Notes under the pieces: generated by a model
What the model saw: the letters and a program-made list of their open reading frames with translations, nothing else
Told to the model about the DNA's origin: nothing
Database searches by the model: none
Shown here: positions 9,082 through 18,459 of the stretch, piece after piece
Position numbering within the stretch: position 1 is the stretch's first letter
How the letters are laid out: the number at the start of each line of letters is the position of its first letter
NCBI GenBank assembly: GCA_947454465.1
Contig: CANGJP010000006.1
Span: forward strand, 1 to 62,224
DNA length: 62,224 nucleotides
Direction of reading: 5' to 3'
DNA from: Pseudomonadota bacterium
GTDB taxonomy: Bacteria; Pseudomonadota; Gammaproteobacteria; Steroidobacterales; Steroidobacteraceae
Position numbers and translations under genes: made by a program

Positions 9082-10392
9082 TTATGGTTCGAGCACTTTG
9101 CCGCGTGTTTCAGGCAACATGAAGGCAGCAAATGCCATCAATGCGTAGGCGAACCCCGCCACCACGCCAATCGCCGTACCCAAAGACATCATCGATTCTG
9201 ATAACAGCGCCACGGCGACCGGCGTAAATGCGCCAATCACTCGCCCTAAGTTATACGTAAATCCTTGTCCGACACCTCGCACTTTGGTGGGAAACTGTTC
9301 AGTTAGAAAGGCACCTTGCGCGCTAAACACACCTGATGAGAAAAACCCTAGCGGCGCACCAATGATCAAACGCGCACTTTCAGGAAATGGCGCGATGGTA
9401 TAGACCAATACCGTGATGAACGAACCGATGGCAAAAATCAAAAATGTATTTCTGCGCCCAACCATATCCGATAAATAGGCGCCGGCCATATACCCACAAA
9501 ATGAACCTACAATCATCACGAGAATCGAGCCGCTCGAACCGCTCACCGTCAAATGACGCTCAGTTTTCAAATACAGCGGCATCAACACCATCACCGCCTG
9601 CCAGCCGCCCTGTGCACCGGCGCCTAACAAACCACCTAACACCGTGATACGCAACAGCGGTGGACGGAAAATATCGACAATCGAACCCGACTTTTCACCC
9701 GCGGCAATTTCTGCTTTAGAGCGCTGATAGACTTCAGGCTCTTCAATAAAGCGTCGCAAGAAAAACACTAAAACGGCTGGCGTTACACCCACGAAGAACA
9801 TCATGCGCCAACTTATATCTTCAGGCAGCGTTAAGTACGCAAATATCAGCCAATTGAAGAACAACGCCATGGCCCAACCCACAGCGTAGCCCGCCTGCAT
9901 AGAACCCAATGCTTTGCCGCGATGCTGCGCACGAATGGTCTCACCAAGTAGAACCGCGCCTGCCGCCCATTCACCGCCAAAGCCCAACCCCATCAATGCG
10001 CGACAGCCCAGCAATTGTTGGTAGTTTTGCGCAAGACCAGACAAAAATGAGAAAACCGCAAACCAAGCGATCGTGATCTGCATGGTACGAACACGACCAA
10101 TACGATCAGCCAGCCACCCTGCCAGCAAGCCACCCAACGAAGACATTGCCAGCACGACACTCTGCAGAAAGGAAGCTTCAGTCTTCGACAGATGCCACAA
10201 AGCCATCAAGGCGGGAATCACAAAACTATAGAGCTGCACATCCATGGCATCGAGCGCCCAGCCGCCCACACAAGCCTTGACCGTACGTTGTTCCTTACGG
10301 CTTAAACTTACATACCAACCTGGTCCAAATTGCTTGGTCGTCATTTCGTTAACCGTGCTTTTATAAGAATTTGTGTTAACGCTCATACTCAT
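9082..10392 (-). CDS. MFS transporter, aromatic acid/sialic acid:H+ symporter type
   Basis: About 436 aa with twelve hydrophobic segments. The loop 2-3 signature GWLADRIGRVRTM and the loop 8-9 copy GAYLSDMVGRRNT are intact, and the motif DAMDVQLYSFVIPAL in helix 1 resembles AaeB/NanT/PcaK-like proton symporters with the conserved acidic residue. Probably imports an organic acid. ATG 10392 is used; a TTG just before it and an ATG two codons later are alternatives. Its neighbours (lpd, two-component system) suggest import of the substrate for the nearby catabolic genes. Confidence 0.85.
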   Translation of the reverse strand: MSMSVNTNSYKSTVNEMTTKQFGPGWYVSLSRKEQRTVKACVGGWALDAMDVQLYSFVIPALMALWHLSKTEASFLQSVVLAMSSLGGLLAGWLADRIGRVRTMQITIAWFAVFSFLSGLAQNYQQLLGCRALMGLGFGGEWAAGAVLLGETIRAQHRGKALGSMQAGYAVGWAMALFFNWLIFAYLTLPEDISWRMMFFVGVTPAVLVFFLRRFIEEPEVYQRSKAEIAAGEKSGSIVDIFRPPLLRITVLGGLLGAGAQGGWQAVMVLMPLYLKTERHLTVSGSSGSILVMIVGSFCGYMAGAYLSDMVGRRNTFLIFAIGSFITVLVYTIAPFPESARLIIGAPLGFFSSGVFSAQGAFLTEQFPTKVRGVGQGFTYNLGRVIGAFTPVAVALLSESMMSLGTAIGVVAGFAYALMAFAAFMLPETRGKVLEP

Positions 10393-10548
10393 CAACCACT
10401 GCTTAAATCAGCGGAACAAGCATGTCGCCCCTTATTGCCCAAGAAAACATTTTGCATCCATGGCCAAAGCCCATCGACCCCTGACTCCAATCATTGCCGT
10501 GCGATAAACGCACGGCTTATCAACGCATACTTTAAAGCCCCAGAGCTG

Positions 10549-11949
10549 CTACATATGAATAGCACGACCGAAGGCAGCCAAAGTTGCTTCGTGCATGGAT
10601 TCCGACATCGTAGGATGCGGGAACACGGTAGCAATCAATTGCTCTTCAGTGGCTTCCATAGTCATAGCAATCACAAAGCCCTGAATCATTTCAGTCACTT
10701 CAGCGCCAATCATGTGCACACCGAGAATACGGCCAGTTTTGGCCTCAAACACTGTTTTTACAAATCCATCGGTGTCGCCAGAAGCCAGCGCCTTGCCGTG
10801 ATTCTTGAAGGGATAACGACCAACCTTGATATCATGCCCAGCTTTCTTAGCCTGCGCTTCGGTCATACCCACTGAAGCAATTTGTGGCACAGAGTAAGTA
10901 CAGCCAGGCACAGGTGAGTCCAAGTGCGTTTGCGCAAGACCGGCCAAGTGCTCAATGCAATGAATACCCTCATGACTGGCCTTATGAGCCAGCCAGGGCG
11001 CACCGGCCACATCACCAATAGCATACAGTCCTGTAACATTGGTACGACCGTGCTTATCAGTCACCACATGACCACGATCCAGCTTCACGCCCAGCGCCTC
11101 AAGACCAATGTTTTCAACATTTCCGGAAATACCCACCGCAACAATGGCGTAATCTGCAGTGACTTCTTGATTCTTACCGGCCACTTCAATCTGTAGCTTT
11201 ACGTCCTTAGCTGAACCTTGCAATTTAGTGACTTTAGCGCCGACATGAAACTTGATACCACGCTCTTCGAACGCTTTACGCGCTGCAGCTGAAACCTCTT
11301 CATCTTCCATCGGCACGATGCGGTCTAACGCTTCAACTACTGTCACTTCAGCGCCCAAGGCACGAAAGAAGCTCGCAAACTCGATACCAATCGCACCGGA
11401 ACCAATCACCACCAGTGACTTTGGCATGGCTTTGGGCACTAGCGCTTCACGATAAGACCACACACGATTGCCATCAGGTTGCAAACCAATCGCCGGAATA
11501 GTGCGCGCTCGCGCACCGGTTGCCAGCACCACATGCTTGGCGGCAACCGTGCGTGAACCGCCAGCCTTGAGGGCAACCACCACTTTCGGCGCGGTCGTAC
11601 CTTTTTCAAGCGTGGCGTTACCTTCAATCACTTCAATCTTGTTCTTCTTCATCAAGTATGCAATGCCGGCGTTCAACTGACTGGAGACACCGCGTGAACG
11701 CTTAACGATTTTCTCCAGATCAAAGCTGCGTCCGGTCACCTTCATGCCAAAATCTTCAAGATGATCGAGGTTTTCGTACAGTTCACCAGCTTTGAGCAGC
11801 GCCTTGGTGGGGATGCAACCCCAGTTCAAACACACGCCGCCCAACGCTTCGCGCTCGACAACCGCCGTTTTCATACCCAGCTGAGCGGCACGAATGGCAG
11901 CGACATATCCACCAGGACCTGCACCGATTACAACAACATCGAAATCCAT
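10549..11949 (-). CDS. lpdA: Dihydrolipoyl dehydrogenase (E3)
   Basis: Flavoprotein that reoxidises the lipoyl arm of 2-oxoacid dehydrogenases with NAD. 466 aa, normal length. FAD motif GAGPGG at 9-14, redox disulfide C40/C45 in GGVCLNWGC, NAD-binding GSGAIG, and the C-terminal His-Glu pair around H445 (HPTMSE). No N-terminal lipoyl domain. The E1 and E2 genes that would use it lie 12-16 kb away on the same strand (23.8-28.6 kb); no other E1 or E2 is in the window. AAAGG lies about eight bases before ATG 11949. Confidence 0.95.
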   Translation of the reverse strand: MDFDVVVIGAGPGGYVAAIRAAQLGMKTAVVEREALGGVCLNWGCIPTKALLKAGELYENLDHLEDFGMKVTGRSFDLEKIVKRSRGVSSQLNAGIAYLMKKNKIEVIEGNATLEKGTTAPKVVVALKAGGSRTVAAKHVVLATGARARTIPAIGLQPDGNRVWSYREALVPKAMPKSLVVIGSGAIGIEFASFFRALGAEVTVVEALDRIVPMEDEEVSAAARKAFEERGIKFHVGAKVTKLQGSAKDVKLQIEVAGKNQEVTADYAIVAVGISGNVENIGLEALGVKLDRGHVVTDKHGRTNVTGLYAIGDVAGAPWLAHKASHEGIHCIEHLAGLAQTHLDSPVPGCTYSVPQIASVGMTEAQAKKAGHDIKVGRYPFKNHGKALASGDTDGFVKTVFEAKTGRILGVHMIGAEVTEMIQGFVIAMTMEATEEQLIATVFPHPTMSESMHEATLAAFGRAIHM

Positions 11950-12159
11950 CTGAGTACCTTTTCGTTGAGTGATTGACGAACAACAGCCGTAGATTTACTT
12001 AACTGCGCGCCAGAACTTTAACCATAGCCAGTTATTATGTACCAAGTCCAGTTTGGCAAGCCAGAAAAACAACCTCACCCATATTGCATAATCTGCTTCA
12101 ATCTCAAACAGACCGCTGCAATAGCCTTCAGTGGATGCACGGATTAATCCACAGCAGAT

Positions 12160-12834
12160 TCAAAGCTCGAACTTGTAACCAAGACCATACATTGAACGCA
12201 CCGGATCTTCTGCGAGATGCAGTTGCACAAGCTTACGGCGTAATTTTTTGATGTGGCTGTCGATGGTTCGGTCATTCACCACCCTAAAATCACGATAGAC
12301 CCGGTCCATGATTTCGTCACGGGAAAAAATCCTTCCCGGACTGGCCATCAAGGCGCTCAACAACTCAAACTCTACAGCTGTCAGCACCACCTCATGACCA
12401 TTGGCCATCGCCCGGTAACTGTCACGATCCAGCACCAAGCGAATATCACCAGCGGATTTGATCGCTCCCTGTGCGCGGCGCAGTAGCGCAGTTGTCCTAG
12501 CAACGACTTCCTTAGGGGAAAAAGGCTTGCAAATATAGTCGTCCACACCCTGCTCGAATCCGGCAAGCCGATCCGCCTCCTCGATTCTCGCCGTAATCAT
12601 GATGATAGGCACCGCAGAGTGCTGACGAATCTCACGACACAGCACTAAGCCATCACTACCGGGCAACATCCGATCAAGCAAAATCAGATCTGGCGTATTG
12701 ACCTTCAGCCACAGCAGCACGTCCATTCCATTTGCAAGCCGATGGGCACGACATCCGGCCGCTTGCAAATACTCAACCAAGATCGCGGCAATTTTGTCCT
12801 CATCTTCAACGATCAGAACCAATTCACCATGCAT
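12160..12834 (-). CDS. OmpR-family response regulator (BaeR-like)
   Basis: 224 aa. Receiver domain with acidic pocket E10/D11, phospho-acceptor D54 (LLDRMLPG) and K103 (CKPF), then a winged-helix DNA-binding domain ending MYGLGYKFEL. Starts three bases after the stop of the sensor kinase gene, so the two form an operon. Regulates unknown targets; the adjacent transporters are the simplest guess. BaeR-type receivers answer envelope stress, but the sequence alone does not settle the signal. Confidence 0.93.
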   Translation of the reverse strand: MHGELVLIVEDEDKIAAILVEYLQAAGCRAHRLANGMDVLLWLKVNTPDLILLDRMLPGSDGLVLCREIRQHSAVPIIMITARIEEADRLAGFEQGVDDYICKPFSPKEVVARTTALLRRAQGAIKSAGDIRLVLDRDSYRAMANGHEVVLTAVEFELLSALMASPGRIFSRDEIMDRVYRDFRVVNDRTIDSHIKKLRRKLVQLHLAEDPVRSMYGLGYKFEL

Positions 12835-12837
12835 GGG

Positions 12838-14379
12838 TTAAGCCACTCGCTCAAGACGGATATCAAAGCGCACCCCACCCAAAGACGAGTGAGACGCCAA
12901 CATTGTCCCACGATGCGCAGTAATGATTGACTGAACGATAGCCAGGCCTAAACCAGCACCTCCACTGGCTCGACTTCGAGACCTCTCACCACGATACATG
13001 CGCTGGCAAAGCAACGGCAGCTCCTGCGTCGTCACGCCCGGGGAGGAGTCCTCGAAACAGATATGAATATACCTACCTTCGGCAACCGCACCGATCCGCA
13101 CTACCCCACCCTCATCCGTATAACGCAGACTGTTCTCCAGCAAATTCATAAACACCTGCCGTAATTTATCTGCATCACCCAATACACAGAGTGAACTGTC
13201 TTGAGCGAACGAAGCATGAATCGCAATATGGCGCTGATTGAATCTAGTCTGGGACACCGCCACACAGGCACTTAATAAACTCGCAAGATTAACCTCGACC
13301 AACTGCAACTTTGCGATACCACCATCAAAGGAAGACAACTGATGCAAATCATCAATTAAGCGGGAAAGCCGCGATAGTTCTTCATGTATCGACCTGAATG
13401 CGTTATCACTTGGCTTACGCAACCCATCCAATACCGCCTCCACTTCTGCCATCAACACCGTAATCGGCGTACGCAGTTCATGCGCTATTTCGGCCAACCA
13501 TTGACGCTGCAAGTCCTGATTTCTCGCCAGTGCAATAGATAGATCATTGAAATCGTGAGCGAGCTTCCCAAATTCATCATTTGAATTTGGCATTAGAGGC
13601 TGTGGCGTTTTACCTGCAGCCAGCATTCGTGCCGCATTAGCAATATCACGCACCGGTCGCGCAATAACTCGTGCAATAAAAAACGCCGGCACCATAGCCA
13701 GCACTACACTGCCCGCAAGAATAAGCGCCAGCGCCATCAGGAAACGCTGCTGAAACTGAACATCGTATGAGGTTGCCTGCTTAACAGAAACACCCAACAC
13801 GCCAACTGTCGCACCCTTATACGTTATCTTCGATTCGTAGGAAGGCTGACTTTTTAAGGGCGTACCGAACAGCACGCGCCCCTGCGAATCAAACAGCACA
13901 AAACGCAAAGGCAGAGGCGGCGTTAATGACTCAGGAAACTCTTCAGGCCTGAATTGCGAAAACATGGCCTGCACTTCGACGATATCATTAACCTGATGCC
14001 CCGAAGCGATCATCGCCAGTTCCGCCCAACGCTGCGGTCTTTCAACCAATGCCTGCCAACTACCTGTTTTGGCGTACTCCACTTGAAGAAGTTGCGCAAA
14101 CTCCCCTGCACGCTGTTGATCCAGAGCATTGTTATATTGCGCAAAACCACGATCAAAAGCCCAACTGATAAGCACAGAGAACGCGATCACCACTAGCAAC
14201 GACTGCAGCAATAGCAGAAGGAATACTTTTTTCTTCACTGTCAGACCATTGAATGGCCTCAACCAACCCCGCACTCCACCTCGCAATACCTGCAACAGGG
14301 CAGACTGTCCACCCAACTCATCTGGCGGCTGACCTGAACGTGTTATTTTTGACAGCGATGATTCTGAGTTTGACGACAT
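12838..14379 (-). CDS. Membrane sensor histidine kinase (BaeS-like)
   Basis: 513 aa. Two transmembrane helices (about 52-73 and 214-236) flank a periplasmic sensor loop of about 140 residues; HAMP follows (237-289), then HisKA with phospho-acceptor H300 in IAHELRTPI, and an HATPase with N-box NLLENSLRYTDEGG and G-box GGAGLGLAIV. The N-terminal 45 residues are a polar cytoplasmic extension. Transcribed ahead of its response regulator. ATG at 14379. Confidence 0.92.
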   Translation of the reverse strand: MSSNSESSLSKITRSGQPPDELGGQSALLQVLRGGVRGWLRPFNGLTVKKKVFLLLLLQSLLVVIAFSVLISWAFDRGFAQYNNALDQQRAGEFAQLLQVEYAKTGSWQALVERPQRWAELAMIASGHQVNDIVEVQAMFSQFRPEEFPESLTPPLPLRFVLFDSQGRVLFGTPLKSQPSYESKITYKGATVGVLGVSVKQATSYDVQFQQRFLMALALILAGSVVLAMVPAFFIARVIARPVRDIANAARMLAAGKTPQPLMPNSNDEFGKLAHDFNDLSIALARNQDLQRQWLAEIAHELRTPITVLMAEVEAVLDGLRKPSDNAFRSIHEELSRLSRLIDDLHQLSSFDGGIAKLQLVEVNLASLLSACVAVSQTRFNQRHIAIHASFAQDSSLCVLGDADKLRQVFMNLLENSLRYTDEGGVVRIGAVAEGRYIHICFEDSSPGVTTQELPLLCQRMYRGERSRSRASGGAGLGLAIVQSIITAHRGTMLASHSSLGGVRFDIRLERVA

Positions 14380-14726
14380 GCTCTGATCTTATCGGAACAG
14401 GGTATCTCATGTACGAATTAGGCCGTGAATAGACTCAAACGGGAAAAACAGATTTTTAGCTCTATGCAACTTACCCGTGGAACAGTTGTGCAGAGATACC
14501 TGAAGCACCACCCCCTAAGGCCACAGGGTTTAAGCGGATTCAGACCACTTAGCACAAGGAGACAAAAAAACCGCAACTCATATATAGTACAAAAAGGGGT
14601 GCGATGTTCATCATATTGAACTCCAACATTGCAGATGTGTCTTAGCACGCTCTAGGCGCACTGAGATAGGCGCTTACGGCAACGTAGGTCACCAAACAAA
14701 TCGCTTTACAAGAGGAAAAACACACA
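14380..14726. other. Intergenic region between divergent sensor kinase and MFS genes
   Basis: 347 bases with no convincing gene: short open frames here lack a ribosome-binding site and have no family resemblance. A TATATAGT stretch near 14580 could serve as a -10 element for the MFS gene. AGAGGAA near 14711 is the ribosome-binding site of that gene. Operator sites for the neighbouring response regulator would be expected here, but I see no clear direct repeat. Confidence 0.5.
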
Positions 14727-15965
14727 ATGAGTCAACCAGAACAAACAAATCAACAGACATCAGGAACGCGCGTCACCGCCTATGCCATGTTCGGCCTGCT
14801 GCTTGTGGCTTATGTCCTGATGTCAGCGGACCGCTATCTCATGAGCGCACTCGGAGTTGCTATCCAGAAGACCCTGTCTTTTTCTGACCAAGAACGCGGC
14901 ACATTAGCTACAATTTTTACTCTAGGCTTGGGCATTGGCGGCATCCCCTCTGGATGGCTAATCGCAAAGTCTTCCAGAAAAACCGTGATGCTTGCCGGCA
15001 TTATCATCTTCTCGGCAGCTACTTATTACCTAACAATTGCTTCCAGCTTCTCTAGCATGTTCGCTTCGCTGGTAATTCAAGGATTTGGCATGGCCATGCT
15101 CGCCACCAGCATGTTCGCGCTGGCGGGTAGCTATTTCAGCAAGAATCGCGTTGCCGCCCTCGGCGCCGTGAACGTATGCTTCGGCCTTGGCGCTGTGGTT
15201 GCCGGCAAAATTAATCCAGTTCTGTTGGCTCATTACGAAGTCTCAATGGGCAAAGAACTCAGCTGGCAGCCCACCATTCAGTCCTATGCCATTTTTGGTG
15301 TGGTACTAGCAATACTCATTGCCTTGGCTGTTCGGCCTTGGTTTAGCGAAACCCGAGCCGTTACCCAACAAAGCGCCGATGTCGGCGGTGCTGATTCGGT
15401 AAAAAATCGCAATACCGCACTGCTGGCCGTAATGAGCGTTTTCTACGGCTTGACGGTCTACGGTTTCATTGGAACCTACGTCTCGTACCTCATCCATGAC
15501 CTGCAATATGATCGCCCCGTTGCCATCAACATGCTGGCTTGGTTCGGCTACGGCTCATTACTTTCTATCTTCGGCGGTATGCTCGGCGACCGGCTTTCAT
15601 CTAAATTGGTCATCATCATGTCTTCATTGGGCGTGGCCGTAACGGGTTACTTCTTATACCTACCCGAACTTGATGCAAACCAGCGCCTTGCCTTGTCTTT
15701 TGCATTCGGCATCTTTGGACCCGCCATTCTGTATACCAACTTGGCCGGCGCCCACATCAAATCCATGCGCCGCAGCCTGTCACGTGTAGGCTCCAGCATG
15801 TTTGTGACCACACTGTATGCAGGTGGCGCCTCCGGCGGCTTCCTAATCAGCTACTTTGCCGGCCAATCCAACTGGATCGACGCGTCACGCATTCAGCTGT
15901 CGCTACTGCCACTACTATGTGCCGTTTTGGCGCTGGGCTTACGTCAAGATCAAATGTCTAAGTAA
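14727..15965 (+). CDS. MFS transporter (GudP/ExuT-like fold), substrate unknown
   Basis: 412 aa, twelve hydrophobic segments, with SADRYLMSALGVAIQ in helix 1 reminiscent of anion:cation symporters of the hexuronate/glucarate family (which carry a D-R pair here) and GMLGDRLSSK in the central loop. Probably imports an organic anion or sugar acid. ATG 14727 preceded by AGAGGA. Followed by a strong terminator and then by the dehydrogenase/TIM-barrel operon, so its substrate may be what that operon degrades. Confidence 0.83.
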   Translation: MSQPEQTNQQTSGTRVTAYAMFGLLLVAYVLMSADRYLMSALGVAIQKTLSFSDQERGTLATIFTLGLGIGGIPSGWLIAKSSRKTVMLAGIIIFSAATYYLTIASSFSSMFASLVIQGFGMAMLATSMFALAGSYFSKNRVAALGAVNVCFGLGAVVAGKINPVLLAHYEVSMGKELSWQPTIQSYAIFGVVLAILIALAVRPWFSETRAVTQQSADVGGADSVKNRNTALLAVMSVFYGLTVYGFIGTYVSYLIHDLQYDRPVAINMLAWFGYGSLLSIFGGMLGDRLSSKLVIIMSSLGVAVTGYFLYLPELDANQRLALSFAFGIFGPAILYTNLAGAHIKSMRRSLSRVGSSMFVTTLYAGGASGGFLISYFAGQSNWIDASRIQLSLLPLLCAVLALGLRQDQMSK

Positions 15966-15990
15966 GCAGCCAAACCTGGCAACTCGCTCA

Positions 15991-16024
15991 AAACACGGGA
16001 ACCCATTGGTTCCCGTGTTTTTTT
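15991..16024 (+). terminator. Rho-independent terminator after the MFS gene
   Basis: A perfect 13-bp stem (15991-16003 with 16008-16020) closes a four-base loop CATT and runs into TTTTTTT. It separates the MFS gene from the downstream operon. Confidence 0.92.
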
Positions 16025-16098
16025 GTGTCCCCTAAAAAACCTCTGCATTTTTTGGGAGACACAAGCCTATCTCAGGTCAATTTCCTAGTTTTTTTCTA

Positions 16099-16104
16099 TA
16101 TAAT
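16099..16104 (+). promoter_or_regulatory. Candidate -10 box of the Gfo/Idh-EboE-like operon
   Basis: A consensus TATAAT stands 78 bases before the first ATG and just after the MFS terminator. A matching -35 is poor, so an activator may be needed. Inferred from sequence only. Confidence 0.45.
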
Positions 16105-16181
16105 GACCTGCTCAAAACGGTTCAAACAAAACACGGGCAGGTTTTTTGAACAATGCCTCATGCCCACTTGGAGATATATCA

Positions 16182-17201
16182 ATGAAGTTAGCAATTGCCG
16201 GACTTGGCTGGTGGGGCGGTACCCTAGTTGACTCGGTGGAAAAAAGCGAAGGTTTAAGCTTCGTTGCAGCCTATACCCGGTCTCGCTCTCAGCAAGATCA
16301 AGACATTGCTGCCAAACACAATCTGCGCTTGGCCGACAGCTACGAAGCCATGCTTGCTGACCCAGAAGTCGACGGTGTGGTACTGGCCACCCCTCCAACC
16401 GCACACTGCGAACAAATCGTTGCTGCCGCTGCTGCGGGCAAGCATGTGTTCTGCGAAAAGCCATTCGTCATGTCCAAGGCCGAAGCTGAACGCGCCGTTG
16501 CTGCCGTACGCGCCGCTGGCGTCACCCTTGGTTTGGGCTACAACCGTCGCTTCCACCCTTCATGGGTTGACCTAAAAAACCGCATCAACTCCGGTGAACT
16601 CGGCACCATCCTGCACGTGGAGTGCACCATGTCTGGCCCCAATGGTCTGACCTTGGCGAAAGATGCATGGCGCGGCAGCAGTGCTCAAGCCCCTTGCGGC
16701 GGCCTGTTCCCCATGGGCGTTCACGCTGTGGACGGCCTGATTGATTTGTTTGGTGATATCGAAAGTGTCTTCTGCCACAGCTTCCGTCGCGCCGTACCGA
16801 ACGAAAACGATGACACTACTTCCGTGTTGTTCCGCATGAAGAGCGGCATGTCTGCCTATCTAGGCACCATGATGGCGACCGCAGGTACCTTCCGCTTCCA
16901 AGTGTATGGCTCCAAGGCCATGGCACTGCTGGGCGGCTCGGTACACGTTGCCGGTCAATCTTCTGAACACCGTCGTGCTGGTTTGTTCGGCAGCTATGTC
17001 ATTCAACCCATTAAGGGCGATGCCACGGCGCTTGAAGTACCCATGTTCGACGTAAACCGCGCTGAACTGGAAGCCTTTGCAACTGCCGCCAAAGGCGGGG
17101 CACCTTACCCTGTCACCTTTGCTCAAATGATCAATGGCGTTTCGGCTACCGACGCCATCATTGCTTCTTCTAAGTCCCACAAACTCGAAGTGGTCGCTTA
17201 A
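16182..17201 (+). CDS. Gfo/Idh/MocA-family NAD(P)-dependent dehydrogenase
   Basis: 339 aa from ATG 16182, with GGAGA eight bases upstream; a longer frame upstream is not needed. Rossmann motif GLGWWG (G7, G9, G12), the EKP signature in VFCEKPFVMSK, and the C-terminal alpha/beta domain with catalytic-site H in MGVHAVDGLID. The family oxidises sugars, inositols or sugar acids. First gene of a three-gene operon. Arg codons are almost only CGC/CGT (one CGG seen), a bias typical of highly expressed genes. Substrate unknown. Confidence 0.88.
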   Translation: MKLAIAGLGWWGGTLVDSVEKSEGLSFVAAYTRSRSQQDQDIAAKHNLRLADSYEAMLADPEVDGVVLATPPTAHCEQIVAAAAAGKHVFCEKPFVMSKAEAERAVAAVRAAGVTLGLGYNRRFHPSWVDLKNRINSGELGTILHVECTMSGPNGLTLAKDAWRGSSAQAPCGGLFPMGVHAVDGLIDLFGDIESVFCHSFRRAVPNENDDTTSVLFRMKSGMSAYLGTMMATAGTFRFQVYGSKAMALLGGSVHVAGQSSEHRRAGLFGSYVIQPIKGDATALEVPMFDVNRAELEAFATAAKGGAPYPVTFAQMINGVSATDAIIASSKSHKLEVVA

Positions 17202-17231
17202 GCGACCACCCCAACTCCGGAGTCATCAATC

Positions 17232-18431
17232 ATGGATCTCGGTAAATACGGCCACCTGACCTATTCCACCCTCGTTCACCCTGGCGACACTTGGCCAGAA
17301 ATGTGGGAAAGCCTGACCAATTACGTGCCACGCGTGAAAGCTCGCGTATGCCCTGACAAGCCTTTCGGCGTATCGCTGCGTCTCTCGAACGCTTCGGCTG
17401 AACTGTTGGTGAATTCACCTAGTGAACGCGCCAAACTGAAACAGTTCTTAGCTGACAACAACATGTATCTGTACACGGTCAACGCCTTCGTGTTTGGTCC
17501 GTTCAAGAACCAACTCGTGAAAGAAAAAGTGTACGAGCCAGATTGGCGCGGTGAAGAACGCACTCGCTACACCATGAACGTAGCAGACATTCTGGCCGAA
17601 GTTTCTCCTGAGTTTGTAAATCCATCTATCCAAAGTCCGCCGCTGGGTTTCAAACCACGCGTCACCGGCCCTGAAGTCGTTGAAGCCTATGCCGCCAACC
17701 TGCGCCGTTTGGCCGCTCACTTGCACAAACTGCGTGAGCGCACGGGCCGTACCGTCACCTTGGCTGTTGAACCAGAACCGTACTGCTTCTTGGAAACCAC
17801 CGAAGAAACCGTGCACTTCTTCACCAAAGTACTGCGCTCTGAACAGTCCCTCGCTGCTCTAGGTAAAGACCTAGGCGTGAGCAGCGAAGAAGCTCGCGTG
17901 ATTCTGCGTCGTCACGTCGGTACCGTATATGACATTTGCCATCAGGCAGTTGAGTTCGAAGACATCAGCAAGTCACTGCAAAGCCTGGTCGACAACGACA
18001 TTCCTGTATTCAAGCTTCAAGAAGCTGCTGCTGTGCAAGTGCCTGCCGTAACACCCGCTGCGATTGATGAATTGCGTAAGTGGGCCGATACCGTGTACTT
18101 GACACAGACCATTGAAAAGATGGATGGCAAGATCACTCGCTTCTTGAATCTCGAAGACGCGATTGCCGCGTGGGAAAAAGATCCTAATCGCACCCGCGAA
18201 TGGCGCATTCACTTCCACGTGCCTGTGTTCTTGGAAAAGCTGGGCGAAAACATGCGCACGACGCGCTTTGCCATTGCTGAAGCCTTGGCGTTCCACAAAG
18301 CCAACCCACTCAGCGCACAGTTGGAAATCGAAACCTACACTTGGGATGTGTTGCCACAACACCTCAAGACCGGTGACATCGTTGATTACGTGACGATGGA
18401 ACTGGAATGGGTACAGAGCCAGTTCAAGTAA
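17232..18431 (+). CDS. EboE-like TIM-barrel protein (xylose-isomerase-like fold)
   Basis: 399 aa. The opening GHLTYSTLVHPGDTW, the run PDKPFGVSLRLS, then YTVNAFVFGPF and VYEPDWRGEERTRYTMNVADILAE match what I recall of EboE, the TIM-barrel member of the eboABCDEF metabolite-traffic cluster. AP-endonuclease/xylose-isomerase-like metal residues are plausible in AVEPEPY, VYDICHQ and HFHVP. No other ebo gene is in the window. GGAG precedes ATG 17232; it lies 30 bases after the dehydrogenase and 28 before the next gene. Arg codons are exclusively CGC/CGT in the parts I checked, suggesting strong expression. It may be an isomerase or hydrolase; function unproven. Confidence 0.72.
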   Translation: MDLGKYGHLTYSTLVHPGDTWPEMWESLTNYVPRVKARVCPDKPFGVSLRLSNASAELLVNSPSERAKLKQFLADNNMYLYTVNAFVFGPFKNQLVKEKVYEPDWRGEERTRYTMNVADILAEVSPEFVNPSIQSPPLGFKPRVTGPEVVEAYAANLRRLAAHLHKLRERTGRTVTLAVEPEPYCFLETTEETVHFFTKVLRSEQSLAALGKDLGVSSEEARVILRRHVGTVYDICHQAVEFEDISKSLQSLVDNDIPVFKLQEAAAVQVPAVTPAAIDELRKWADTVYLTQTIEKMDGKITRFLNLEDAIAAWEKDPNRTREWRIHFHVPVFLEKLGENMRTTRFAIAEALAFHKANPLSAQLEIETYTWDVLPQHLKTGDIVDYVTMELEWVQSQFK

Positions 18432-18459
18432 GCTGCAATCGGCATAGCGGAGTAACGTC

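Noticed and set aside
10549-11949. Mercuric or glutathione reductase for the lpd gene
   Set aside because: The CLNWGC motif and HPTMSE end are those of dihydrolipoyl dehydrogenase.
14418-14648. Short open frames on both strands in the gap ahead of the MFS gene
   Set aside because: No ribosome-binding site, no family resemblance, and they overlap each other in opposite directions; read as chance frames.
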